Source: Blastopirellula sediminis
GTDB lineage: Bacteria > Planctomycetota > Planctomycetia > Pirellulales > Pirellulaceae
Length of the DNA stretch: 64,000 nucleotides
Reading direction: 5' to 3'
NCBI RefSeq assembly: GCF_020966755.1
Contig: NZ_JAJKFT010000010.1
Coordinates: forward strand, 2,630,720-2,694,719
Shown: positions 25,691 through 33,471 of the stretch, in pieces
Layout: each line of letters begins with the position of its first letter
Position numbering within the stretch: position 1 is the stretch's first letter
Position numbers and translations under genes: made by a program
The notes under the pieces: generated by a model
What the model saw: the letters and a program-made list of their open reading frames with translations, nothing else
Databases searched by the model: none
Told to the model about the DNA's origin: nothing

Positions 25691-26799
25691 GCAAGCAATC
25701 CTCGTGCGTCGACGTTCAGCTTTTCGATTCCCTCGGGCGTCTGCAGATAGAACTGATCTTGCAGGTTGACGCAGGGGCAGATGTGGTTCGGGATGATGGT
25801 GACCCGCTCGCCAAGCTGCGGAGTCTGGTCGCAACCGGAGAAGTCGATCTCGCCATGCTCTTCGCTGAGACGAATGATGCGAGCCTGCGGATATTCGACG
25901 ACGTGTCCATGCCCGGAGTCCGGTTGCAGCACGTTGCGATCGCTGGTCAGGGTCTTGTTGCCGGCGTCGATCACGCATTTGCCAGGAACGGCGGTGCTGA
26001 CGACGGTGGCGATCACCGCAGCGGCGCAGTCGTCCAGTTCGCAGAAACCGGCCCGGACGGTGTTCATATCGTTGAAGATGTTGGTGCCGGGGCGAATTTC
26101 GGTCAGTGAGCGAACGAAGTGGGACTGAAACGCGGTAGGGGTTGAGCCGCCGCTGACGATGTCGACGCTGAGACCGTGTGCCTGCCAAAGTTCAATCGTC
26201 TCGGCCAGCTTCTGATCGATCTGCGTCAAGATTTCCTCTTGTTGATCGGCTGGCGCCCAAACGTGACCGGGATAGATTAAGATCCCGTCGAGTCGCAGGT
26301 GCTTGCCGGCTTGTACGACTTGCTGCGCCAGTTCCAATGCGGCGGCTGGAGTTGGTACGCCAGTGCGTGGGAAGCCGATGTTCAGGTCAACCAGGATGCC
26401 GATGGTTGTGCCGGCCGCTTCCGCCGCGGCGGCCAAGACGCTGACCCCATACTGCGAGTCGACCGCAACGCGAACGGTGTGGGTGCGGGCTAGTTCAGCG
26501 ACGCGGCGGCGACGATCGGGATCGATCGCCGGATAGGCGATCAGAATGTCGCTCGACTCTTGTCCCATTACTTCCGCTTCCCCCAGCTTGGCGACGGTCA
26601 GGCCGACGCTGCCATGCTCGACTTGCATGCGGGCGAAGCGTCGCGATTTGTGCGTCTTCGTGTGGGGGCGAACCTTCAGGCCATGCTGGTCGGCGTAGCT
26701 ATGGAGACGCTGCAAGTTGCGCTCGACCGTCGGCAGGTCGACGACCAACGCCGGAGTAGCGACCAACTCCTGTTTCGCCAATTCAAAACGATTTACCAC
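25687..26799 (-). CDS. D-threonine aldolase/D-serine dehydratase-like protein
   Basis: A 370-residue fold-type III PLP enzyme with an alanine-racemase-type N domain. The PLP lysine is in VRPHTKTHKS and the C-terminal metal pair is in PNHICPC. Relatives are D-threonine aldolase, D-3-hydroxyaspartate aldolase and D-serine dehydratase, which act on beta-hydroxy D-amino acids. Two starts are possible: an ATG with GGAGG directly against it, and the GTG three codons on, for which the same GGAGG sits nine bases away. I prefer GTG. It overlaps the SDR stop. Confidence 0.85.
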   Translation of the reverse strand: MVNRFELAKQELVATPALVVDLPTVERNLQRLHSYADQHGLKVRPHTKTHKSRRFARMQVEHGSVGLTVAKLGEAEVMGQESSDILIAYPAIDPDRRRRVAELARTHTVRVAVDSQYGVSVLAAAAEAAGTTIGILVDLNIGFPRTGVPTPAAALELAQQVVQAGKHLRLDGILIYPGHVWAPADQQEEILTQIDQKLAETIELWQAHGLSVDIVSGGSTPTAFQSHFVRSLTEIRPGTNIFNDMNTVRAGFCELDDCAAAVIATVVSTAVPGKCVIDAGNKTLTSDRNVLQPDSGHGHVVEYPQARIIRLSEEHGEIDFSGCDQTPQLGERVTIIPNHICPCVNLQDQFYLQTPEGIEKLNVDARGLLA

Positions 26800-27578
26800 G
26801 CGGTCCATCCTCCATCGACCAACAAGTTTTGTCCGGTAACGTAGCTCGCTGCGTCGCTCGCTAAAAAGACGAGCGGGCCGACAAGCTCTTCGGGGCGTCC
26901 CATCCGGCCCATCGGCGAATGGCTGCAAAGTCGCTCAACCATCTCCGGCGCCGCTTTTTCGGAAGGGAAGGGACCCGGCGAAAGGCAATTGACGCGCACT
27001 TTGTCCTTCGCCCAATAGACCGCCAGGTGGCGCGTCATCTGCACGACGCCCCCTTTCAACGCATGATAGGCGACCGGGCTGGCCGAATTGACTCCGGCGT
27101 AGGCGTCCGGATACGAACCGACGACGCCATACATTGAACCGAGAAAGATCACGCTTCCTTCGCCATCGCGGGCAACGACATGTTCATGCAGCAAGCGAGC
27201 CATAAGGAAATAACCGGTCGCATTTTGCAGCTGCCGCGTGAATTGCTCCGGGGTCACGCTGGTCCAATCGGCGGCCAGCGGTTCGTGTCCGTTGGCGATT
27301 AGCGTATCGATCTGGCCGGCAAGTTGAATCGCTTGCTGGAAGCCTTGTTCCAGCGAAGCGGCCTCCTGATGATCGATTGCAACCGCATGATGCTTGGCAT
27401 TGCCGACGATGGGGAGATTGGCAGCGATTGATGTCGCTTGTTCGAGATTGCGACTGCTGACGACGACGCTCGCGCCCGCTTCGGCCAAGCCGATGGCCAT
27501 TGCGGAACCGAGATAGCCCGAAGCGCCGGTTAACAGAACGGTACGATCTTGCAGCGAAAATGGATTGCGAGTGGTCAT
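26793..27578 (-). CDS. SDR family oxidoreductase (gluconate 5-dehydrogenase-like)
   Basis: A 261-residue short-chain dehydrogenase. TGASGYLG near residue 17 binds NAD(P); the active site has SMYG and the Y-x3-K in VAYHALKGGV. The C-terminal NLLVDGGWTAW is typical. The family includes gluconate 5-dehydrogenase and sugar-alcohol dehydrogenases. It is eight bases from the Gfo/Idh gene upstream, in the same operon, so oxidation of a sugar acid is a reasonable guess. Confidence 0.9.
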   Translation of the reverse strand: MTTRNPFSLQDRTVLLTGASGYLGSAMAIGLAEAGASVVVSSRNLEQATSIAANLPIVGNAKHHAVAIDHQEAASLEQGFQQAIQLAGQIDTLIANGHEPLAADWTSVTPEQFTRQLQNATGYFLMARLLHEHVVARDGEGSVIFLGSMYGVVGSYPDAYAGVNSASPVAYHALKGGVVQMTRHLAVYWAKDKVRVNCLSPGPFPSEKAAPEMVERLCSHSPMGRMGRPEELVGPLVFLASDAASYVTGQNLLVDGGWTAW

Positions 27579-27585
27579 GTTGCGG

Positions 27586-28590
27586 CTATGTGTTTCGCCA
27601 GGCGCCGCTGCGCCAACTTTCGAGGGCGGCGATGTTGGCGCGAAGCGTTGCGATTCCTTCGGTCAGTGAGCATAACGGCGCCGATTTCTCTTCCATCGCG
27701 TCGAGGAAGGCGTTGGCCTGGCGAATGAAAAGTTCGTCGCGCTGAAGCGGCTCGAACTGACAGTCTTTCCAGCGAACATCCGGTTCGGTCACGACGCGCC
27801 AGCGGTGTTGGTGATTTTCCCAGCGCAAAACGCCGCGCTCGCAAACGACGGTGAAGGTCATCTCGTTGGCGGCCTGGTGCTGGTTGAGCGTGTAAGTCGC
27901 CATGACGCCCTCTTCGTAGCGGGCGATCGCGTGCACGGTATCTTCCACTTCCACGCCGTCCAGGACCAGGTGGTCGGCGTCGACGACGATCTTCTGCATG
28001 TCGCCGACCAGCCATTGTCCGGCGTTAAACAAGTGCGTCAGCGCATCTTGAATCGCGCCGCCGCCGCTGGCGTGATCGCGGTAGTAGGTGTCGCGATAAG
28101 CGGGGCGATAGGTCGGAAAGTTTTGGCCGCCGTAAGCGATCAATTCCAATGGACGACCATATTCGCCGGAGCGAATCGCATCGCGCATTTGGCTCAGAAC
28201 CGGATTCGCGCGGTAGACGTAAGCGACGCCGATCACCGCAGGCGATTTTTCGGCCGCGGCCGCCAACGCTTCCGCTTCTTTCAGTTCCAGCGTCAGCGGC
28301 TTTTCGATCAGCAGGTGAAATCCGCGCTCAAGTAGCTGGAGCGATTGCGGCACGTGCATCGGCGCCGGGGTTGCGATCACGGCGCCGTCGAACTCGGCCG
28401 AATCTATCGCCCCTTCGAGCGAAGCATAGCCGATCGCCGCCGGATATTCGGCCTTGATGCTTGCCCGAATTTCGTCCCGCGGTTCGACGAATGAAATCGC
28501 CGTTCGCTCGGTCGCCAGGAAGCAGCGGAGGTGGCGAAGCCCAATCGAACCGGCGCCGACGATCAGCAGGTGATGCGCGGGCTGCGGCAT
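27586..28590 (-). CDS. Gfo/Idh/MocA family oxidoreductase
   Basis: A 334-residue NAD(P)-dependent sugar oxidoreductase. Residues 7-20 form the Rossmann start (LLIVGAGSIGLRHL) and EKPLTL is the family signature near residue 95. The C-terminal beta-sheet domain carries the substrate site. It starts at an ATG that shares one base with the previous stop (TAATG), behind AGGAG. Family members oxidise inositols, glucose-fructose and amino sugars. Product probably passes to the SDR or HpcH aldolase. Confidence 0.88.
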   Translation of the reverse strand: MPQPAHHLLIVGAGSIGLRHLRCFLATERTAISFVEPRDEIRASIKAEYPAAIGYASLEGAIDSAEFDGAVIATPAPMHVPQSLQLLERGFHLLIEKPLTLELKEAEALAAAAEKSPAVIGVAYVYRANPVLSQMRDAIRSGEYGRPLELIAYGGQNFPTYRPAYRDTYYRDHASGGGAIQDALTHLFNAGQWLVGDMQKIVVDADHLVLDGVEVEDTVHAIARYEEGVMATYTLNQHQAANEMTFTVVCERGVLRWENHQHRWRVVTEPDVRWKDCQFEPLQRDELFIRQANAFLDAMEEKSAPLCSLTEGIATLRANIAALESWRSGAWRNT

Positions 28591-29420
28591 TAACGCGTCT
28601 CCTGGTAATGCTTCGCGGCGCCGTTCCCGAGAATGCCGGGGATCGGTTGATTCAGGGCCTGGGCCATTTCGTTTTTGATTTTTTCGAGTCCCTGCTTTAC
28701 GCAAACAATGTCGCAGCCATGGAACAGCATCCGAGCGCCTCGGTCAGCGAACGCCTTCGCTTGGGCGACCGAACCGCAGGTCGCAGCCCAGGTTTTGCCG
28801 GCGTTCAGGGCGGCCTGAATCACTTTTTCTTGCGCTTCGAGAACCAGTGGATGATCGAACTGGCCAGGAATGCCGGAGAGGATCGAAAAGTCGCCGGGGC
28901 CGAGCATCAGCATATCGACTCCGGGGACCGCGGCGATTGCATCGACATGCTGGAGCGATTCCGGATCCTCAAGCTGAATGATCAGGAACGTCTCTTCATT
29001 CGCGGCGGTCAGGTATTCGGTCAGCGGAGTCAGCATGTAAGGAACGTCGGGACCGCTGGCGTCGCAGCCTCGCTTGCCAAGCGGAGCGAACTTCATCCAC
29101 TGCACCACTTCGGCCGCTTCTTCGGCCGAGCAGCAGCGGGGATACATGATGCCGCTGGCGCCAGCTTCGAGCATGCGGCCGAGTCGCATGTATTCTCCCT
29201 TGGCGGGGCGAGCGACGACGTCGGCGCCGCCGGCTCTGGCGGCGCGAATCAAATTCGCGGCCGACTCCACGGTGGTCGCATGATGCTCCATGTCGAGCCA
29301 GATGGCGTCGAAGCCCATCAGGCCGGCCATCTCGTAAACGTCGGGCGAATTCAAATGCAATGCGGTTCCGAACGCCGGGACGTCGTTTCGTACTTTCGCC
29401 AAAACCTTGCTGCGTCGCAT
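28590..29420 (-). CDS. HpcH/HpaI aldolase family protein
   Basis: A 276-residue class II pyruvate aldolase. Key positions are present: DMEHH for the catalytic base near residue 40, VVARP with the pyruvate-binding arginine, IQLEDPES and GPGDFS for metal ligands. Family members split 4-hydroxy-2-oxo acids (2-keto-3-deoxy sugar acids, HKHD) to pyruvate and an aldehyde. The ATG beginning MRRSKVLAK has only a weak AGAAG ahead; residues further upstream are not conserved-looking. It is third in the operon led by the GntR/LacI repressor. Confidence 0.87.
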   Translation of the reverse strand: MRRSKVLAKVRNDVPAFGTALHLNSPDVYEMAGLMGFDAIWLDMEHHATTVESAANLIRAARAGGADVVARPAKGEYMRLGRMLEAGASGIMYPRCCSAEEAAEVVQWMKFAPLGKRGCDASGPDVPYMLTPLTEYLTAANEETFLIIQLEDPESLQHVDAIAAVPGVDMLMLGPGDFSILSGIPGQFDHPLVLEAQEKVIQAALNAGKTWAATCGSVAQAKAFADRGARMLFHGCDIVCVKQGLEKIKNEMAQALNQPIPGILGNGAAKHYQETR

Positions 29421-29499
29421 GGTAATTTCTTCTGCGTGAAGGAAAGGGGGCGGCCAGAGGCCGCATGGGAAAGGAAGGGGGCGAGCAATCGCTCGAAGG

Positions 29500-30384
29500 T
29501 TATCGGCTCGAGTTCGCTTGGCGATTTCGCGGTTGGGCGAGAATCGCAAACGCCGCCGCTTGACGTAGCGCCAAGGGGCGCTCCTCGGCAAGCTCGGCGG
29601 TCAGATCGAGTCGATTATCAACGTGACGCAGCGTCAATTCCTTGATCGCGAGCGCCTTGTGGGTTGGATTATCGGAATCGGCAAGTTTTGGCAGGTTGGC
29701 GGGATCGGTAGCGATCGCCAGAAAAGGATAGGCGATTGAATCGTGCGGTTCTACCGCCAAAAGTTGCTCCAACTTGGCTTTTGTTGCTTGGGGGAGAGGA
29801 TGGCATTGCCCCAATACGAACGCCGCACGCAGGCGACGGACTTCGTCATCGCTTGCAGCTTCTTCCAGTAGTGGCTCATAATCCTTCCCCGTTGGCTTGG
29901 ACGGAATTAAACGCCAGAGCGCGAAGGAGCGGCCCGGGTCGGCTGGCGTTGCCGCCACCTCCTCGACAATGCGGCGTTCTTCCGGCGTGGTGATCGGCGC
30001 GTTCAGTTTGGCGAGCGATTCCAGTGCGTGCAGGCGGTCCGGGGCGTTCGTATTCAGGAGCACGCTCCGGATTTGCTCGACGAACGCTTGGCGTCGCTGG
30101 GGCGACGTTTCCGCTTGAGCGAGGACGCGCCAGACGCCGATTCGGTACTGCGGAATCTTGCACTGCGCTTGCGGCTGAAACGCGGCGAGCGCCTTGGGCG
30201 CCTCGTTGAGTCGAATCAGGTATTCGGCCGCATGAACGCTGCTCCACTCGCCGGTTGCCGCTAGGGATTCGGCCAGGATCGCTTCGCTTTGCGCTTCGAG
30301 AGGTAACGGCGGTTCTGCGGCTCGCAAAGACGCGAGGAGCAGGAGGGGCGCGATGATCGTAAGGTATCGGCAGTTGCGAAGCAA
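29500..30384 (-). CDS. Exported HEAT-like repeat protein
   Basis: A 294-residue protein with a signal peptide (TIIAPLLLLASLRAAE) and an all-helical repeat body of HEAT type (RLRAAFVLGQCH, HKALAIKELTLRH). The start is TTG, supported only by the position of the signal peptide. It is related in architecture to the HEAT protein at 10.8 kb; one copy lies in each catabolic operon. No catalytic residues are seen. It follows the repressor gene by 33 bases and probably shares its promoter. Confidence 0.78.
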   Translation of the reverse strand: MLRNCRYLTIIAPLLLLASLRAAEPPLPLEAQSEAILAESLAATGEWSSVHAAEYLIRLNEAPKALAAFQPQAQCKIPQYRIGVWRVLAQAETSPQRRQAFVEQIRSVLLNTNAPDRLHALESLAKLNAPITTPEERRIVEEVAATPADPGRSFALWRLIPSKPTGKDYEPLLEEAASDDEVRRLRAAFVLGQCHPLPQATKAKLEQLLAVEPHDSIAYPFLAIATDPANLPKLADSDNPTHKALAIKELTLRHVDNRLDLTAELAEERPLALRQAAAFAILAQPRNRQANSSR

Positions 30385-30417
30385 AGGACGAAAATCCTGG
30401 ATAGGGGCGAAGAAGGG

Positions 30418-31566
30418 CTACTTCTTGACAGGTGCGTCGGCCAGCGTGCTGCCGGCGTTAAAGGAGAGGGGGAGCTGGCGGACTTCGGTCGAATCGATCG
30501 GCAATTGTCCGTTTCGCATTTTGGAGAGCAATTCGATCGCTTGTTCCCCCATGCCGATTTCGTCGATCGTCACCGACGACAAGTGGTTAGCGATTCCGCC
30601 GCCGCGATGCGTTCCGCCGAAACCAATCAGCGAGACGTCTTGCGGCACGCGAATGCCTCGTTGCGCCAGGAGCATGTAGATCGTCTCGGCCAGCGAGTCG
30701 AACCCGCAGAAGATCGCTGTCGGCGTGTCGGGTTTGCCAAACAGAGAGTCGATCGCTTCCGAGCATTCCCGCTGGAGCCTGGCATAGTCGGTCGGCTGGC
30801 CAGTGCCGACGAAGACGTCGACCTGAACGCCGCCGCCGAGCGCCTTTCGCAGTCCTTTTTCGTAGTAGTCGGTCGCAATGCCATGCGCGCTGCCGAAGAA
30901 GGCGACGTGCTGGTGACCGGCCTGGCGGATTTTCTCGCCGGCTCGTTGGCCGACTTCTTCAAACGGGATCGCCAGCAGCGGCGCTTGCACTCCCTGGACG
31001 GGGCGCGAGCAGCAGACGACCGGAATGTTGTTTTTCTGGAGTTGGCGAATATGGAACGACGGAGTCGGGGGATTGGTGGTCGGCACGATGGCGACGCCGT
31101 AGACTCGCAGGTCGATCAACTGCAGAATGGCGCTGGCCTGCTTATCGATGTCGTTGTTGGAGTTGCAGACGACGACCTGGTTGTGGAGTTCGGCGGCCGC
31201 GCGTTCAAAACTGCGCTGCAGCGATGGGTAAAAGGCCGTTTCGGTTTCGGGAACGATCAGAGCGAACAGGTCTTGCGACTTGCGGAGACGCTGCTTCGCT
31301 TCGTCATGAACGAAGGTCCCTTTGCCATGAACGCGGAGAACGAGCCCGTCTCGTTCGAGCGCTGCGAGCGCTTGTCGCACCGTGCTGCGGGCGATCTGCA
31401 AATTTTCGGCAAGTCGGTTCTCGGAGGGGAGCGCGGCGCCGGCCTTTAATGCCCCTGATTCAATCTGCGAAACGACGTATTCACGCAGTTGTTCGTACTT
31501 CGGCTGGCTCGAAGTTTCGTCCGAGCCGGCCAGTTCGGTCATTTCTTTCAGATTTAGGGTGGACAT
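30418..31566 (-). CDS. GntR/LacI hybrid transcriptional repressor (AraR-like)
   Basis: A 382-residue regulator with a GntR winged helix at residues 20-90 (SGALKAGAALPSENRLAENL, then GLVLRVHGKGTFV) joined to a LacI-type periplasmic-binding-like effector domain (QDLFALIVPETETAFYPSL through VSLIGFGGTH). This is the AraR architecture, where a sugar releases the repressor. An operator-like palindrome TTGTA-TG-TACAA lies just before the start and overlaps the promoter, suggesting autorepression. The gene leads the ten-gene catabolic operon. The inducer is probably a sugar or sugar acid, which I infer. Confidence 0.9.
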   Translation of the reverse strand: MSTLNLKEMTELAGSDETSSQPKYEQLREYVVSQIESGALKAGAALPSENRLAENLQIARSTVRQALAALERDGLVLRVHGKGTFVHDEAKQRLRKSQDLFALIVPETETAFYPSLQRSFERAAAELHNQVVVCNSNNDIDKQASAILQLIDLRVYGVAIVPTTNPPTPSFHIRQLQKNNIPVVCCSRPVQGVQAPLLAIPFEEVGQRAGEKIRQAGHQHVAFFGSAHGIATDYYEKGLRKALGGGVQVDVFVGTGQPTDYARLQRECSEAIDSLFGKPDTPTAIFCGFDSLAETIYMLLAQRGIRVPQDVSLIGFGGTHRGGGIANHLSSVTIDEIGMGEQAIELLSKMRNGQLPIDSTEVRQLPLSFNAGSTLADAPVKK

Positions 31567-31587
31567 TCCAGGGCCTTTTTAGGGTGG

Positions 31588-31599
31588 TTGTATGTACAA
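31588..31599. promoter_or_regulatory. Probable operator of the GntR/LacI repressor
   Basis: TTGTATGTACAA has five-base complementary arms around a TG centre. It resembles the TTGTACGTACAA core known for AraR. It lies one base from the predicted -10 box and 22 bases before the repressor ATG. Confidence 0.6.
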
Positions 31600-31600
31600 G

Positions 31601-31628
31601 ATGATACCAGGAGAAATGCGGCGGTCAA
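31601..31628 (-). promoter_or_regulatory. Candidate sigma-70 promoter of the repressor-led operon
   Basis: On the reverse strand: TTGACC, 16 bases, TATCAT, followed immediately by the operator. Position and spacing fit a repressor that blocks RNA polymerase at the start site. Confidence 0.55.
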
Positions 31629-31954
31629 TTGCTGGCTGTGGATGGATGATGCAATTGCGGTATTTTTGCCTTGTTTTAGCGTGCTTTTTGGGATTTGCGT
31701 TTGGTGGATGGCTCAGGGCGAGTTGTTTGTGTAACTGCCGGAATTTAATTTTGCGAAAAGTTGTGTGTACCTATTGCAATCATGTTGGGGCAGGGATAGC
31801 CTAGATGCGTTACCTTCGGAAGTCGTATCTGAAGGTTTGGGATTCGGCGGTTCCGAGGCGATATCAAACGAGCGAGGCAGATCTAGGCGACAAGCGAGCT
31901 ATTCCCCCTCTCATGCAATGGTCTTATCTATCCGTTATCTAGGGAGAGCGTTTC

Positions 31955-32932
31955 ATGTCCGTGATTGCATCTGGTCGAGGCGTTTCGCGTTGCGGCTTTA
32001 CGTTGGTTGAGTTGCTGGTGGTGATCGCCATCATCGGCGTGCTGATCGCGTTGCTTCTTCCCGCCGTCCAGCAAGCGCGGGAGGCGGCCCGGCGAATTCA
32101 GTGCGTCAACAACATGAAGCAAATTGGGTTGGCGCTGCACAACTATCACGACACCTTTTTGACTTTTCCGCGAACTCCTTACTGGTTCAACGGCTCTGGG
32201 AGCGGGAACTCGTCGACCGAGTTTTTCAGCGGCTTTGGCTGGCGCTCGATGTTGTTGCCGTTCATCGAGCAATCGGCTCTGCATGATCGAATCAACTGGA
32301 GCCTGCCCATCAATGACGCCAGCGGCAGTCCCTCGAACTACGAAATTGCGCGGACGCCGATGGAGCCGTATACTTGTCCGAGCGATCCCACTGGACTGTT
32401 TACCAAGAGCGGCAATCAGTACCTGTGGAGCAACTGGTGTTTTCCAAATTCCGGTTGCCAACAGAACAATCCGATCGGCGTTACGAACTACAAGGGGTTC
32501 GTCGGGGTCAAATTCGATTTGGCCCTTTCGGGGACGACGGCAGTTCCGTACCCGTCGGCGATGTTTGATCGCCGCAAAGGTCAGGCGTTGCGGATGCGGG
32601 ACGTCATCGATGGAACTTCCAACGTGATCTACATCGCCGAGGTGACGCCGGAGTTCTACGCGTGGTCGGGCTGGGCCTCGTGGCATTCGGACGTCATCTC
32701 CGAGAATAGCCCCAACTATGCGTTCCGGTATTTTGGCGCGGTCAACGCGAGATCGTCGACGCAGCATGGCTTTACCCAGGGAGAAAACGCCGGCAGTTTT
32801 CATCCTGGCGGCGTCAATATCCTGTCAGTCGACGGCAGCGTTCACTTTATCCCGGAAACAGTCAACCTTTCCACGTATCAAGGACTTGTCAATCCGCAGG
32901 ACGGAGCGCCAGTCGGCGGCTTCAATCTGTGA
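31955..32932 (+). CDS. DUF1559 pseudopilin-like protein
   Basis: A 325-residue DUF1559 protein. The prepilin-like leader GFTLVELLVVIAIIGVLIAL starts at residue 11, then QQAREAARRIQC. The late HPGGVNILSVDGSVHFI motif is present. It pairs with the small protein gene 46 bases downstream and with two hydrolases after it, repeating the DUF1559-lipoprotein-hydrolase order seen on the other strand at 17-20 kb. Divergent from the repressor gene, so it may be under the same control. The molecular role of the family is not established. Confidence 0.9.
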   Translation: MSVIASGRGVSRCGFTLVELLVVIAIIGVLIALLLPAVQQAREAARRIQCVNNMKQIGLALHNYHDTFLTFPRTPYWFNGSGSGNSSTEFFSGFGWRSMLLPFIEQSALHDRINWSLPINDASGSPSNYEIARTPMEPYTCPSDPTGLFTKSGNQYLWSNWCFPNSGCQQNNPIGVTNYKGFVGVKFDLALSGTTAVPYPSAMFDRRKGQALRMRDVIDGTSNVIYIAEVTPEFYAWSGWASWHSDVISENSPNYAFRYFGAVNARSSTQHGFTQGENAGSFHPGGVNILSVDGSVHFIPETVNLSTYQGLVNPQDGAPVGGFNL

Positions 32933-32978
32933 TCTCGCATCGAACGTAGTTTCCTAGACTTAAGCAGGAGTAAGTTGG

Positions 32979-33410
32979 ATGCAGATCAAGCGAATGGGAT
33001 GGCGCGTCGGCGCCCTTACGATAGTGATCGCGACATGCCTGGCGATGGGTTGCGCTCCTTCGCGAGATGAAAACCTTCCCGAAACGGCGCCAGTTTATGG
33101 CGTTGTGACGCTGAAAGGAGAAAAACTGCCGGAAGGAACCGTTCGTTTCCTGCCTGAAAATCCATTGGCGAATCCTGCCAGTGGAATGATTCTGGCGGAC
33201 GGCAGTTTTAAGCTTTCGACCTACGAGCGGCATGACGGCGCCGCCTTGGGGAAACACAAAGTGACGGTCATCGTAGAACCGCGACTCGATGGAAGCTCGC
33301 CCGATCCGCCGTTTCTCATTCCGAAGCGATACCAAAGTGAGAAGACGACTCCCCTGGAGGTCGAAATCGTCAAGGGAAAGCGTAACGAAGTAGTATTCGA
33401 TCTGGACTAG
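32979..33410 (+). CDS. Small lipoprotein with transthyretin-like domain
   Basis: A 143-residue lipoprotein: basic start, hydrophobic core and lipobox LAMGC at residues 22-26. The mature part is one beta-sandwich (VYGVVTLKGEKLPEGTVRFLPE, GKHKVTVIVEP). It corresponds to the similar protein at 18.4 kb in the partner cluster. The ATG has AGGAG about eight bases ahead. Probably anchored in the outer membrane or cell surface; binding partner unknown. Confidence 0.82.
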   Translation: MQIKRMGWRVGALTIVIATCLAMGCAPSRDENLPETAPVYGVVTLKGEKLPEGTVRFLPENPLANPASGMILADGSFKLSTYERHDGAALGKHKVTVIVEPRLDGSSPDPPFLIPKRYQSEKTTPLEVEIVKGKRNEVVFDLD

Positions 33411-33471
33411 ACGCAAAAGTCTCCGCCGCTGCATCTGTGCAGAGAGGCGGGAGTTTGGAGGAGTAAATATC

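Larger units (their letters stand above)
31567..31954. other. Divergent control region between repressor and DUF1559 gene
   Basis: About 390 bases without a convincing gene. A 70-codon forward frame is rejected. The region carries the reverse promoter and operator listed separately, plus two weaker TTGTnTGT-type sites at 31723-31734 and 31761-31772 that match nine of twelve bases of the operator. A purine-rich GGGAGAG lies nine bases before the DUF1559 ATG. Confidence 0.55.

Noticed and set aside
24773-26188. Longer DHDPS-family protein with an extra N-terminal domain
   Set aside because: The extension overlaps the D-threonine-aldolase-like gene and has no domain; the ATG overlap at its end fixes the true start.
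9546-31566. Genomic island signature
   Set aside because: The long same-strand block was considered as horizontally acquired, but there is no integrase, flanking tRNA or direct repeat, and codon use looks like its surroundings.
31592-31804. 70-codon hydrophobic frame in the repressor/DUF1559 gap
   Set aside because: It begins inside the operator, contains many Cys and Arg with no homology I can see, and has no ribosome binding site. Most likely noncoding.
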